Assembly: GCF_000016665.1 (NCBI RefSeq)
Contig: NC_009523.1
Coordinates: forward strand, 3,038,001 to 3,102,000
Reading direction: 5' to 3'
Source of the DNA: Roseiflexus sp. RS-1
Lineage (GTDB): Bacteria > Chloroflexota > Chloroflexia > Chloroflexales > Roseiflexaceae
DNA length: 64,000 nt
Position numbers and translations under genes: made by a program. Shown piece after piece: positions 16,148 through 24,021 of the stretch. Below the pieces are notes generated by a model. That model was not told the DNA's origin and did not search any database. It worked only from the letters and a program-made list of their open reading frames with translations. How positions within the stretch are numbered: the stretch's first letter is position 1; each line of letters starts with the position of its first letter.

Positions 16148-16639
16148 GAGGGCGATCAGAAATCCGGATTTGTGGTGTTATGATACCAACCGTGCCGATA
16201 GCCGCGCTCACCGCCTGCTTCGGTGGTTGTGACGGATGGGGAGTCCAGGACGCTGATGGACGGCTCTGGTCGCGATTCAGCGCTTGTCGCGCCGGTTTGC
16301 GCAGCGTATCATTGATGGTGATACAAGGTTCCATCGCGATTCCATGGGTCACAAAAGAGGATCGAACCGAATGCATTGGCGGAACATCGTTCGGACGCAT
16401 GCGCTATTGGCAGCCCGTGCGATGTTCATACGGCAGTGCGTTGACGATCGCGCGGCGATCGATGTCGGTCGGACGCCCGCCGTTGGACGACGGGGTGACG
16501 ACCAATTCTCATCGGTCAGATCGATCGCATCCTTGGTTGGATAGGATCGACGCGCACGGTGCGGCATGACACATTGCTCCTCACCAGGACGGCATGGTCA
16601 CTATTATAATACAACAAATCCGGTTTTCTGATCGTCCTC
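16148..16639 (-). mobile_element. Internally deleted IS5-type element with both inverted repeats
   Basis: The ends are 26-bp inverted repeats: GAGGGCGATCAGAAATCCGG at 16148 and, on the other strand, GAGGACGATCAGAAAACCGG ending at 16639, with 24 of 26 bases alike. Inside, the minus strand carries the start of an IS5-family transposase in pieces: YPTKDAIDLTDENW, then in a shifted frame a segment resembling the wHTH, then MRPNDVPPMHSVRSSF (compare MLPHDFPPW) and a third-frame remnant like SxxxTTEAGGERGY. The catalytic C-terminal half is missing. No clear target-site duplication was seen. Confidence 0.8.
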
Positions 16640-16647
16640 CAACAGCA

Positions 16648-16679
16648 CACAGGGATAGAGGCCTTCCTCTATCCCTGTG
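16648..16679 (-). terminator. Intrinsic-type terminator after the DUF4397 gene
   Basis: A perfect 14-bp stem (CACAGGGATAGAGG and its complement) closes a four-base loop. It lies just beyond the DUF4397 stop codon and outside the IS remnant. There is no strong T-run on the minus strand. Confidence 0.65.
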
Positions 16680-16702
16680 CGTTGGAAGAATGTCGTAGCA
16701 GG

Positions 16703-17482
16703 TTATGCCAGGCGGCGGCGCAGCACCAGACCAGCGCCGATCAGCGTAGCCGCTGCGACCAGCGCGATCAGCGCAATGCTCGACTCACCGCCGGTGCGTG
16801 GCAGGGCTGCCGGAGCTGCCGGAGGAGTCGTCACAGCTGTTTCGACCTTAATACTTGCCAGCTCGCCGACGGCGAACACATCATAAATCTTGCCTGCTTC
16901 CAGGCGAACGCCCTTCAGATCGAGCACGACTGCGGTGCCGCCAGCCGGAGTGACCTGCAGATCGTAGCTGCCAGCATCGACCGGCAGGTAGTTGCTTGCC
17001 TGCGGGAATGCCAGGTTGGAGATCAGCGTCGGACCACCCGCAACCTTGATGTCCACTGCCGGTGCGTCGGGTGAGAAGTGGATCACGCGCACATGCGCCT
17101 TGCCTGCCGCCGGCGCCGACAGATTATCGATCAGAATCGTCGGCTTGATCTCAGCCAGTTTGCCCGTTGCAGCAATGGTGTACGCCTTGCCAGCTTCGAT
17201 CCGCACTCCCTTGGCGTCAATCACGACCGGAGAAGTGGCGCCCGCCGGCACAACCTGGATGTCGTAGCTGCCTGCTGGCAGATCAAGGTAGGCGCTGGCG
17301 GCGAAAAACGGAACGTTGGTAAGCGCCTTGTTTCCATTGACAATCACGTCAACCGCTGGTGCGTCGGGTGAGGCGTGAACGACACGTACTTTTGCCGTGC
17401 CAGCCTGGGCAAACGCTGCCGGGGCGATGGTCAGCGCGAGCAGCGCGCCGAGCAGGAAAAGGATCCACGACTTGCTTCGCAT
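16703..17482 (-). CDS. Secreted DUF4397 surface protein with an LPXTG-like tail
   Basis: The 259-residue precursor starts with a signal peptide (MRSKSWILFLLGALLALTIA, cleavage probably after AFA). Two DUF4397 repeats follow, each opening KVRVVHASPDAPAVDV or HVRVIHFSPDAPAVDI. The end is LPRTGGE, a hydrophobic helix and RRRLA, the layout of a sortase sorting signal. It is therefore exported and probably anchored at the surface. GGAGG stands before the ATG at 17482; the frame seven codons longer has none. A sortase gene is not in this window, so covalent anchoring is an inference. Confidence 0.88.
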   Translation of the reverse strand: MRSKSWILFLLGALLALTIAPAAFAQAGTAKVRVVHASPDAPAVDVIVNGNKALTNVPFFAASAYLDLPAGSYDIQVVPAGATSPVVIDAKGVRIEAGKAYTIAATGKLAEIKPTILIDNLSAPAAGKAHVRVIHFSPDAPAVDIKVAGGPTLISNLAFPQASNYLPVDAGSYDLQVTPAGGTAVVLDLKGVRLEAGKIYDVFAVGELASIKVETAVTTPPAAPAALPRTGGESSIALIALVAAATLIGAGLVLRRRLA

Positions 17483-17622
17483 GATAGACCTGTCCTCCTT
17501 CAATAACCGTGCTGCCAGTCCATATCTGTGCAGCTGCTTTTCACACTCATAACAGGTAACGAAGGAGGTGCGAAATCGGATCTGTTTCCCGGCAGAATCT
17601 CATCGATGGTTAAGGTTCCGTT

Positions 17623-18666
17623 TTAGCGCAACAGGCGATCATAGAGTTCCAGAAAACCGCGCCCCAGTTGCTCAAGCCCGAAGTTGCGCACAACTTTTTC
17701 GCGTCCGTGCTCGCCGAAACGTCGTCGTAACGCTTCATCCTCACCTAACCGGCGTACCGCCTCTGCATAGGCGTCCACATCATCACGCGGGCAGAGGAAG
17801 CCAGACTGATCGTGATCGACGACTTCGGGCAGCGCTGAGATGCGTGTTGTCACGACCGGACGTCCGCATGCCAGCGCCTCTGCCTGAGCGATGCCAAATC
17901 CTTCCAGACGCGATGGCGCCAGCAGCATGTCGCACGACTGATATGCCGCCACTAATCCATCGCGGTCTGGTGCGCCGATCGGAACCATGCGCGGGTGCGG
18001 CGGTCCTTCATCGATCCCCTGAAAGCCGCTGGTATAGTACAGCACATACGCTTCCGGCAGGCGATCAAGGATGCCCGGCAACAGGTCAAACCCTTTACGG
18101 CGCGTCCGATTGCCGACGAAGAGCAGTCGGATTCGCCCGCCCCTATCGGGTAGACCATCGTCACGCCGTTTCAGATCCGGGGGTGGAACGAACACATCAG
18201 TGTCGATCCCGTCGTAGATGATGGTGGTGTTGGTGTACCCGTAGGTTCGGGCGACCTGTTGCTGCGTGTAGCGCGAGACACACACCACGGCGTCGGCGGA
18301 TCTGATCGACCACCAATCGTAGCGTGACTCGACCAGGCGGTAGAAGAGACGCTGTGCGAGCGTGCTGTAGGGTTGCAGATCGGGATCGGTCGTCAGGTGA
18401 TGAACGGTTGTCACCAGCGGGCGTCCCGGAGCGCGCAGCGCAAACGCAACCCGCGAACGTCCCTGAATAAGGTCGAACCCCTTCCACCATCCGCGGGGCA
18501 GACCGCGCGGAATCAGGGCGGGAATGAAATTGTAGATTTCCGGCAGGCGTAGCAACTCGGCGCGCGGCGCTCCATAGCGTCGCACGGCGTGCGTAATGTT
18601 CTGAATGCCGAAATCGACGCCGCCACGACCCACCGGCGAGATGTAGAGGGGACGAATCATCGTCAA
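17623..18666 (-). CDS. Family 4 glycosyltransferase
   Basis: A 347-residue GT-B enzyme of the GT4 type. The C-terminal donor-binding half contains RLLFVGNRTRRKGFDLLP and the family motif SRLEGFGIAQAEALACGRPVV with the EX7E pattern. The N-terminal acceptor half begins RPLYISPVGRGGVDFGIQN. Its sugar and acceptor are not visible. The start overlaps the previous gene's stop by four bases, so it is the last gene of a three-gene operon with an acetyltransferase and a methyltransferase. Confidence 0.9.
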   Translation of the reverse strand: MTMIRPLYISPVGRGGVDFGIQNITHAVRRYGAPRAELLRLPEIYNFIPALIPRGLPRGWWKGFDLIQGRSRVAFALRAPGRPLVTTVHHLTTDPDLQPYSTLAQRLFYRLVESRYDWWSIRSADAVVCVSRYTQQQVARTYGYTNTTIIYDGIDTDVFVPPPDLKRRDDGLPDRGGRIRLLFVGNRTRRKGFDLLPGILDRLPEAYVLYYTSGFQGIDEGPPHPRMVPIGAPDRDGLVAAYQSCDMLLAPSRLEGFGIAQAEALACGRPVVTTRISALPEVVDHDQSGFLCPRDDVDAYAEAVRRLGEDEALRRRFGEHGREKVVRNFGLEQLGRGFLELYDRLLR

Positions 18667-19868
18667 AACCAGTCCGACGCATACGGCGCCAGCCCTGCAA
18701 ACAGACGTTCGAGCAGCGCCAGCGCCGGGCGTGTATGGATATCGAGCAAACCAAATGCCGCCGCAGTCCGTGGACGGATGGCGCGACTGTAGATGTGCGT
18801 CAATGTTCGTATATCGCAGCGCACATCGGCATTGATCCCATCATTCAGACGGGTCGTTCGCGCCACGCCTCCTTCGATCTCCAACTGAAAAACCGCGTTG
18901 TTGTGTTCCAGCCAGTCATCGGCGATGCGCAGCGTCACCCGACCGGCGACATCGCGTGGGAAGGCGTATGCTTCCAGCGCCTGCGCGACATCCACGATCC
19001 GCAGCATACTGCCCGGCTCCATGGTACATTCCAGCGGATCGGGCATCAGCATCTGCACCGGAGCATCGGCGGGTGCATGGAAAACTACCTCGGCGCACTG
19101 ATCGGCAAATGCCGCGAAGAACGCGAAGATCTGCGCACGCGCCTGCGGGTCGAGCGCCACCGTTTCGCGGCAACGCACTACTCGCCCTTGCTCACCGCGT
19201 TCGACGGAAAAGATGACGTAGGATCGTCCGTGACCGGCGTCGTCACGCCAGACATAGATCCAGCGTGGGGAAGCGTCTCCCGAACGGAATACGCGCGTTT
19301 GCCACCAGAGGGCATCGCGTTCGAGCGGACCGAAGCGCCCACGCAGCGCGCCGCGATAGATTGCGTCCAGTTCCGTAGCCGCCGCCACACTATCGTCGAG
19401 GCGCACCCATTCCCCTGATCGATGCGCGCAAAACGGAGCAAACCGATCCGGCGGTCCACTCAACCGCCGTGCCTCATAAAAGGTCGCCCATCCGTAGCGC
19501 CGGTAGAATGACTCCTTAAACGCAGCCAGCATACTCAGCGGCACGTTCTGGCTGCGCAGTTCGTCGCACACCGCGCGGAGCAGACGTTCCACATACCCGC
19601 GTCGTCGCTCTTCGGGCGGCGTGGCAACCGCTCCAATGCCGCCTGCTGCGATCATCCCGCCTGCGCCGTTTGCCAGGCGCAGTGGATACAGAATACACTG
19701 CGTCACCAGGCGATCATTGCGGTACAATCCGCGATGATCGCCGGGCGCATGAGCCCGCAGATTGCGCCGCGCCTCGTCGAGCGATATGTTATATGCCAGC
19801 GCTGCATTGAAGGCGAACTGATCGTCATCAACCGCAACGGCGCGATACTGGAGATCGACCGTGGTCAT
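18663..19868 (-). CDS. Eis-like GNAT acetyltransferase with SCP2-type C-terminus
   Basis: The 401-residue protein has the three-part plan of Eis-type acetyltransferases: a GNAT domain (about 1-150, with GGIGAVATPPEERRRGYVERLL for acetyl-CoA binding), a second GNAT-like middle, and an SCP2-like end (GRVTLRIADDWLEHNNAVFQLEIEGG). Eis proteins acetylate amines on small molecules or proteins, including aminoglycosides. Both ends overlap neighbours by four bases, in frame order methyltransferase-acetyltransferase-glycosyltransferase, so modification of a shared glycan or metabolite is plausible. Confidence 0.87.
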   Translation of the reverse strand: MTTVDLQYRAVAVDDDQFAFNAALAYNISLDEARRNLRAHAPGDHRGLYRNDRLVTQCILYPLRLANGAGGMIAAGGIGAVATPPEERRRGYVERLLRAVCDELRSQNVPLSMLAAFKESFYRRYGWATFYEARRLSGPPDRFAPFCAHRSGEWVRLDDSVAAATELDAIYRGALRGRFGPLERDALWWQTRVFRSGDASPRWIYVWRDDAGHGRSYVIFSVERGEQGRVVRCRETVALDPQARAQIFAFFAAFADQCAEVVFHAPADAPVQMLMPDPLECTMEPGSMLRIVDVAQALEAYAFPRDVAGRVTLRIADDWLEHNNAVFQLEIEGGVARTTRLNDGINADVRCDIRTLTHIYSRAIRPRTAAAFGLLDIHTRPALALLERLFAGLAPYASDWF

Positions 19869-20968
19869 CGCTCTTTCCTCTCCGCCCTTCCCGGCTTCTC
19901 GACCACCACAAAGTAACTGCCGGAGCGCAAACGACCAAATAGCCAGAGATCGAGTTCCATGAGCAACGTTACTGCCAGCAATGCATAGTAGACCAGTCCA
20001 CGGCGCTGGAGATGAGCGCGCATCCGCCGCCGCGCCCGTATCTCGCGCGCCGTGCCCTCGCCGACCGGCGCAGCGAGGTCGGAGGACGCCTCGCCTGCGT
20101 GGTTAGCGCCTTTTTTCCGACCACGTCCCACGAATGCCTCACCCAGTTTCATCAGCACATGTTCGACAAAACTGGTAAATACGCTGTTCCAGAACACTAC
20201 CCGCACCGGGCGCAACCCGGCGCGTTGCACGGCATCCAGCACATCCTCCCAGGTTGCCAGCGCCTTCACGTGATCCGACTTGCGTCGCGCCTCGCGCTCG
20301 AAATCGTACACACCGGCGCGAACAAACTGTCGCCCAAGCCAGCGACTGGCATCGACAAGCGGTTGCAGGCGTGACGGTTCGCGCGTGTTCGAAAAGACGA
20401 GGAAGCGCCCGCCGGGACGGAGCACGCGCGCGGTCTCAGCCAGATACGCATCGATAACGTCGCGCGGAAAATGTTCGAGCACATCGATGGAAAACGCCTT
20501 ATCGAACGTGCAGTCGGCAAAGGGCAGGCGGCGCGCATCCCCTTGAATCAGCGCAACCGTCTTCACTGCATCGTCGGCGAACAATGTCGCCGGATCGACG
20601 CCAACCATCAGATGCACGCGGTCGGCGTTCCACGCGGCGAACTTTGCGTTACCGCAGCCGCTATCGAGCACGATATCTGTTGGTCGCAGGTCGAGCAGGC
20701 GTCGCAACGTCCGATTGCGCACCCCCGCAGCGAGCAACGGCGGCGCAAGGTCACGATAATCGAGTTCGTGCGCGAGTTCTTCCTCTTCGCTGACATACTT
20801 CGAAACATAATCGAACGCAAGACCGCGCGGCATAAAATCGATATACCCGTCATGGCGCGGGTAGTCGGCGCTGCACGCAGCGCATGCAACCCCGCCGTCT
20901 GTCACGATCAGATCGCGCGAACCGCACGTCGGGCACTGAAGCAAACGGTAGAGATCGTAAGGAACCAT
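19865..20968 (-). CDS. SAM methyltransferase with N-terminal zinc ribbon
   Basis: This 367-residue protein opens with a Trm112-like zinc ribbon (CPTCG at 12-16 and CAAC near 30) and continues with a class I methyltransferase domain (IVLDSGCGNAKFAAW for SAM binding, IQGDARRLPFADCTFD, DVLEHF). After about residue 280 comes a basic segment and a hydrophobic helix (YYALLAVTLLMELDLWLF), so it may sit on the membrane. It is the first gene of the overlapping operon. Confidence 0.87.
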   Translation of the reverse strand: MVPYDLYRLLQCPTCGSRDLIVTDGGVACAACSADYPRHDGYIDFMPRGLAFDYVSKYVSEEEELAHELDYRDLAPPLLAAGVRNRTLRRLLDLRPTDIVLDSGCGNAKFAAWNADRVHLMVGVDPATLFADDAVKTVALIQGDARRLPFADCTFDKAFSIDVLEHFPRDVIDAYLAETARVLRPGGRFLVFSNTREPSRLQPLVDASRWLGRQFVRAGVYDFEREARRKSDHVKALATWEDVLDAVQRAGLRPVRVVFWNSVFTSFVEHVLMKLGEAFVGRGRKKGANHAGEASSDLAAPVGEGTAREIRARRRMRAHLQRRGLVYYALLAVTLLMELDLWLFGRLRSGSYFVVVEKPGRAERKER

Positions 20969-21314
20969 ATGGACGTCGGCAGTTCACCCTTGCAAGGGAA
21001 GCAGGCGCTGCGGGCAACTGCCGCCCCGTGGCGACCGCATGCCCGAATAGCGCATAAAAATGACAAAAACGGCACTTGCGCTTCCCCCCTGTCTTCGGCT
21101 AGAATAAGAGGTGCGCAGGCGCGCCAGAGGATACCACCAGATCGGCGCCTGCGCAAATTGGTTTCGTGCGCCCTCTTGTTTTCTGCCCACGGCAGCGTTG
21201 TTCGTGGAGTGCGCAGCGGATCTGTGCAGCCATACTCTCTCCGCACTTGCGAGAGGGGCCCCAGTCTCGCGCGAGATGGGGTGCAGGGGCAAGGGGGATA
21301 GTAAGTGAGGGTGT
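20969..21314. other. Divergent intergenic region, no gene seen
   Basis: This gap lies between the methyltransferase operon (minus) and the acetyltransferase (plus) and must hold both promoters. GCGAGAGGGGCCCCAGTCTC around 21249 can form a weak imperfect hairpin. No promoter could be chosen with confidence. Confidence 0.4.
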
Positions 21315-22346
21315 ATGTTACATACGTGGAGGGACGAAGGCGTCCGCGTCCGACCGCGTCAACGGCCGATCAAGGGATGTATCGGGATTCGTATCCGGCC
21401 GTTCCGGCGAACGGACGAAGAGTATGCGGCAGTCGCAGCGATCGTGGCCCGCGCGCCTGCCGGTGAATTGTGTGATTTCGAGTATGGCCACCCTGCCGAT
21501 CTGCGCGCCTTCGATGAAGGGTTCGCCCCTGACGCTTTACCGCGTCGCTACGTTGCCGTCGCCCCTGACGGCGCCCTCGTTGGGTACGCGCATACCTTCC
21601 CCACAACCTGGATAGCCGAGCCTGGCGGTTTCTGGGCGGCAGTGCGCGTTGTGCCTGCCTACCGTCGCCGGACGATCGGGCGACAATTGCTTGCTCGCGC
21701 CCTTGGTGAAGCGCATGCGGCGGGCGGCGTGTTCGCACTGTCGCAGGTCCGTGAACAACTCGCGGATGCAACCGATTTCGCCGAGCAAACCGGCTTCGTG
21801 GAAATGTTGCGCAGCTGGGAAATGCGTCTCGATACGCGCACCGTCGATGTGGCGCCCCTCCGCCGCTACGTTGAACGCGTCGAGGCGTCGGGCATTCGCC
21901 TGACGACGCTCGATAGACTGCGCACCGTCGATCCCGACTGGCTGCCGAAGCTGCACGCCCTGCATCTTGTGCTCAATCGTGATGTGCCGCTCCCTGATGC
22001 GCCGAACATCACGCGCGAGTGGTTCGAGCGCTTCGCGCTCACCTGTCCGGAGGCGTTCTTTGTGGCGCTCGATGGTGATCGCTACATTGGCGAGAGTTTC
22101 ATGCATCCGGATGACCGGCAACCGGGATTGCTCAATCAGCGGATGACCGGTATGTTGCGAGAGTATCGCGGGCGCGGCGTGGCGATGGCGCTCAAGGTGC
22201 TGACGATTGAATATGCTCAGCGCTGCGGCTTCACCCGGATCAGCACGTGGGTCGAATCAACGAATACCGGCATGCTGGCGATCAATGAACGTCTGGGATT
22301 TACCCGCCATCCCGGGCTGGTGGTTTATCGGCAGGACCTTACCTGA
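21315..22346 (+). CDS. Tandem-GNAT acetyltransferase
   Basis: A protein of up to 343 residues with two acetyltransferase domains. The first begins near IRIRPFRRTDEEYAAVA and contains VRVVPAYRRRTIGRQLLARA; the second, C-terminal one contains TGMLREYRGRGVAMALKVL and TWVESTNTGMLAINERLGF. Both show the R/Q-x-x-G-x-G/A type acetyl-CoA loop, more degenerate in the first. The substrate is unknown. The start is unsure: the first ~25 residues are not family-like and a nearby GTG may be used. Confidence 0.85.
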   Translation: MLHTWRDEGVRVRPRQRPIKGCIGIRIRPFRRTDEEYAAVAAIVARAPAGELCDFEYGHPADLRAFDEGFAPDALPRRYVAVAPDGALVGYAHTFPTTWIAEPGGFWAAVRVVPAYRRRTIGRQLLARALGEAHAAGGVFALSQVREQLADATDFAEQTGFVEMLRSWEMRLDTRTVDVAPLRRYVERVEASGIRLTTLDRLRTVDPDWLPKLHALHLVLNRDVPLPDAPNITREWFERFALTCPEAFFVALDGDRYIGESFMHPDDRQPGLLNQRMTGMLREYRGRGVAMALKVLTIEYAQRCGFTRISTWVESTNTGMLAINERLGFTRHPGLVVYRQDLT

Positions 22347-22418
22347 CAGGGTGCGGCGGCGCGGATGTGGGTGCAGCGCGGGTAGGGGCGCAGCGACGCT
22401 GCATCCCCTACTTGCCGC

Positions 22419-22447
22419 TTGACAACACCGATGGTTCGTGCTATGCT
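22419..22447 (+). promoter_or_regulatory. Sigma-70-like promoter of the uORF leader
   Basis: TTGACA at 22419-22424 and TATGCT at 22442-22447 are separated by 17 bases, an almost ideal promoter. Transcription would begin near 22454 and pass through the 41-codon ORF and two terminators. Confidence 0.7.
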
Positions 22448-22514
22448 CTCCGCGTGGGAAAAGTTCCCATCCTATTTCTGGTGAATACTGACCGGAAGAA
22501 AGGCGGCAAAAGCG

Positions 22515-22640
22515 ATGACACTCAGCATGAGTAAGCTCATCATCATGAGCATGAGCAATCGGGTGCGCGGAACTATTGGGGTTTCGCCACGCGCTGCTGA
22601 TGATCGCCATGCGCCCACATTCTGGAGGCTCAAGCGTTGA
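22515..22640 (+). CDS. 41-codon leader ORF (possible leader peptide)
   Basis: ATG at 22515 opens a 41-residue frame that starts MTLSMSKLIIMSMSNRVRG and ends PTFWRLKR. AAAGGCGG lies upstream as a possible ribosome binding site. The frame ends 26 bases before a canonical intrinsic terminator and about 240 bases before an ABC exporter operon, under a strong promoter. It has four Met in the first 13 residues and a basic C-terminus, but no run of one amino acid as in classical attenuators. I do not recognise it. A ribosome stalling on it could control the terminators; this is an inference. It could also be a small protein. Confidence 0.45.
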   Translation: MTLSMSKLIIMSMSNRVRGTIGVSPRAADDRHAPTFWRLKR

Positions 22641-22665
22641 AACGCACAACAAGATGAGCAACCGG

Positions 22666-22702
22666 GCCGTGGGCGACAGAAACGAGGCGTCCACGGCTTT
22701 TT
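22666..22702 (+). terminator. Intrinsic terminator 1 of the leader
   Basis: GCCGTGGGCG pairs with CGTCCACGGC (one G-U pair) around a short loop and is followed at once by TTTTT at 22698-22702. This is a textbook rho-independent terminator located just after the 41-codon ORF. Confidence 0.85.
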
Positions 22703-22718
22703 GATTCCTTCGATCAGG

Positions 22719-22752
22719 CCGCGGGCGTCCCGATGGAACCCGCGGTCTTTTT
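22719..22752 (+). terminator. Intrinsic terminator 2 of the leader
   Basis: CCGCGGG pairs with CCCGCGG around a 13-base loop and runs into TCTTTTT. It lies only 16 bases after terminator 1. The rest of the gap 22347-22867 holds no other gene. Confidence 0.8.
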
Positions 22753-22824
22753 GCGCCCGTGCCCCGCCGTGGTTCCATCCAGCAGCACCGAGAACCAGAA
22801 GTGACCGTACATGTCGAACCTGTG

Positions 22825-22833
22825 TGCTATAAC
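22825..22833 (+). promoter_or_regulatory. Possible extended -10 element before the ABC operon
   Basis: TGCTATAAC forms a TGn-TATAAC extended -10 hexamer about 35 bases before the GTG start at 22868. There is no good -35 box. If real, the operon could be transcribed independently of the leader. Confidence 0.35.
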
Positions 22834-22867
22834 AGGGGGGGCAGCAGTCGAGTAAGGGAGAAAAGCG

Positions 22868-23083
22868 GTGTTGATCCAGGAACGTGATGGCACTATTGTG
22901 CGCCTGCTCGCGCCACCGGGTGACGATCGGTGCACGATTCAGGTGGAAGTTCCACTGGAGAATGTGGAAGAACAGGCAACATTGTTCGATCGGTTGATCG
23001 AGTACGCTTTCACAACGCTGGGAGCGCGCTTCCTGGAAGTGCGCGTCACGACAGGCGATGAAGAAGCAGGAGCAGGACTGTGA
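22868..23083 (+). CDS. Small protein of unknown function, first gene of ABC operon
   Basis: The 71-residue acidic protein starts at a GTG (AGGGAG upstream) and reads like a small alpha/beta domain: LIQERDGTIVRLLAPPGDD, then CTIQVEVPLENVEEQATLFDR. It has no membrane segment. Its TGA overlaps the GTG of the ABC ATPase as GTGA, so translation is probably coupled. I do not recognise the family. Confidence 0.7.
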   Translation: MLIQERDGTIVRLLAPPGDDRCTIQVEVPLENVEEQATLFDRLIEYAFTTLGARFLEVRVTTGDEEAGAGL

Positions 23084-24021
23084 TTGCAGAACAAACGGCA
23101 TCGTCGCCGGATATTCAGCGTATGGCTGCGCAAACGACTGTCGCGCTCGAAGTTCGTGACGCTCTGAAACGCTTCGGGCGCGAAACGACGCAGGGACAGC
23201 CGTTCTGGAAACGCAGCGCCCGCAAGCCGCCAGAGATGACGGTGGCGGTAGACCATATTTCGCTCAGTGTGCGTCGCGGTGAGATTTTCGGTCTCCTCGG
23301 CGCAAATGGTTCCGGTAAATCGACCCTGATCCGGCTGATCTCGACGCTGCTCATTCCCGATAGCGGCGAGATCCGCGTCTTTGGGTACGATGTCCAGCGA
23401 GAGGAACGGACGGTGCGGCGGTTGATCAATCGGGTCAGCGTCGAAGCGTCGTTTTTCAAGAAGTTGTCGGCGCTGGAAAATCTGATGTACGCGGCGCGTC
23501 TCTACGACCTGCCCAGAGCGTATGCGCGCCAGCGTTCGATCACGATCCTGCGCAGCCTCGGCTTGAGCGAGAAACGACTCTACGAACCGCTCGAGCATAT
23601 GTCGCGCGGGATGCAGCAGAAGGTCGCTATTGCGCGTGGGCTGCTGACATCGCCGGTGCTTTTGTTGCTCGACGAGCCGACAACCGGACTGGATCCACGC
23701 TCGAAGCACGATGTGCAGCGCTTCATTCTGCGGATGCGCGCGGAGCATGATACGACGGTGTTCCTCACAACACACGACATGGACGAGGCGGACCGTCTGT
23801 GCGACCGGATTGCGATCATCGACAATGGTCGGATCGTGGCGCTCGATACGCCGCAAGGCTTAAAGAGTTCGCTTGGCGCTGGCGGCAAGAACGGCAGCGC
23901 AACGATGGAGGACGTGTTTATGGCGCTGACCGGCGAGAGTCTCGACGACGATTTTGAGTCTTCGGACGATTTCGAGAGCAGCGATGGGAACGAAGCGACA
24001 ATCACAGGCGATTGCAGTTGA
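23080..24021 (+). CDS. ABC exporter ATPase (ABC-2/CcmA type)
   Basis: The 313-residue protein has Walker A GLLGANGSGKSTLI, a signature loop MSRGMQQKVAIARGL, Walker B LLLLDEPTTGLDP and the switch His in TTHDMDEADRLCD. It follows the pattern of drug or polysaccharide ABC-2 exporters, with an N-terminal extension of about 40 residues and an acidic tail in which DDFESS occurs twice. It should pair with the permease at 25597. The next gene, rsgA, starts inside its last 38 bases. Confidence 0.93.
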   Translation: MIAEQTASSPDIQRMAAQTTVALEVRDALKRFGRETTQGQPFWKRSARKPPEMTVAVDHISLSVRRGEIFGLLGANGSGKSTLIRLISTLLIPDSGEIRVFGYDVQREERTVRRLINRVSVEASFFKKLSALENLMYAARLYDLPRAYARQRSITILRSLGLSEKRLYEPLEHMSRGMQQKVAIARGLLTSPVLLLLDEPTTGLDPRSKHDVQRFILRMRAEHDTTVFLTTHDMDEADRLCDRIAIIDNGRIVALDTPQGLKSSLGAGGKNGSATMEDVFMALTGESLDDDFESSDDFESSDGNEATITGDCS

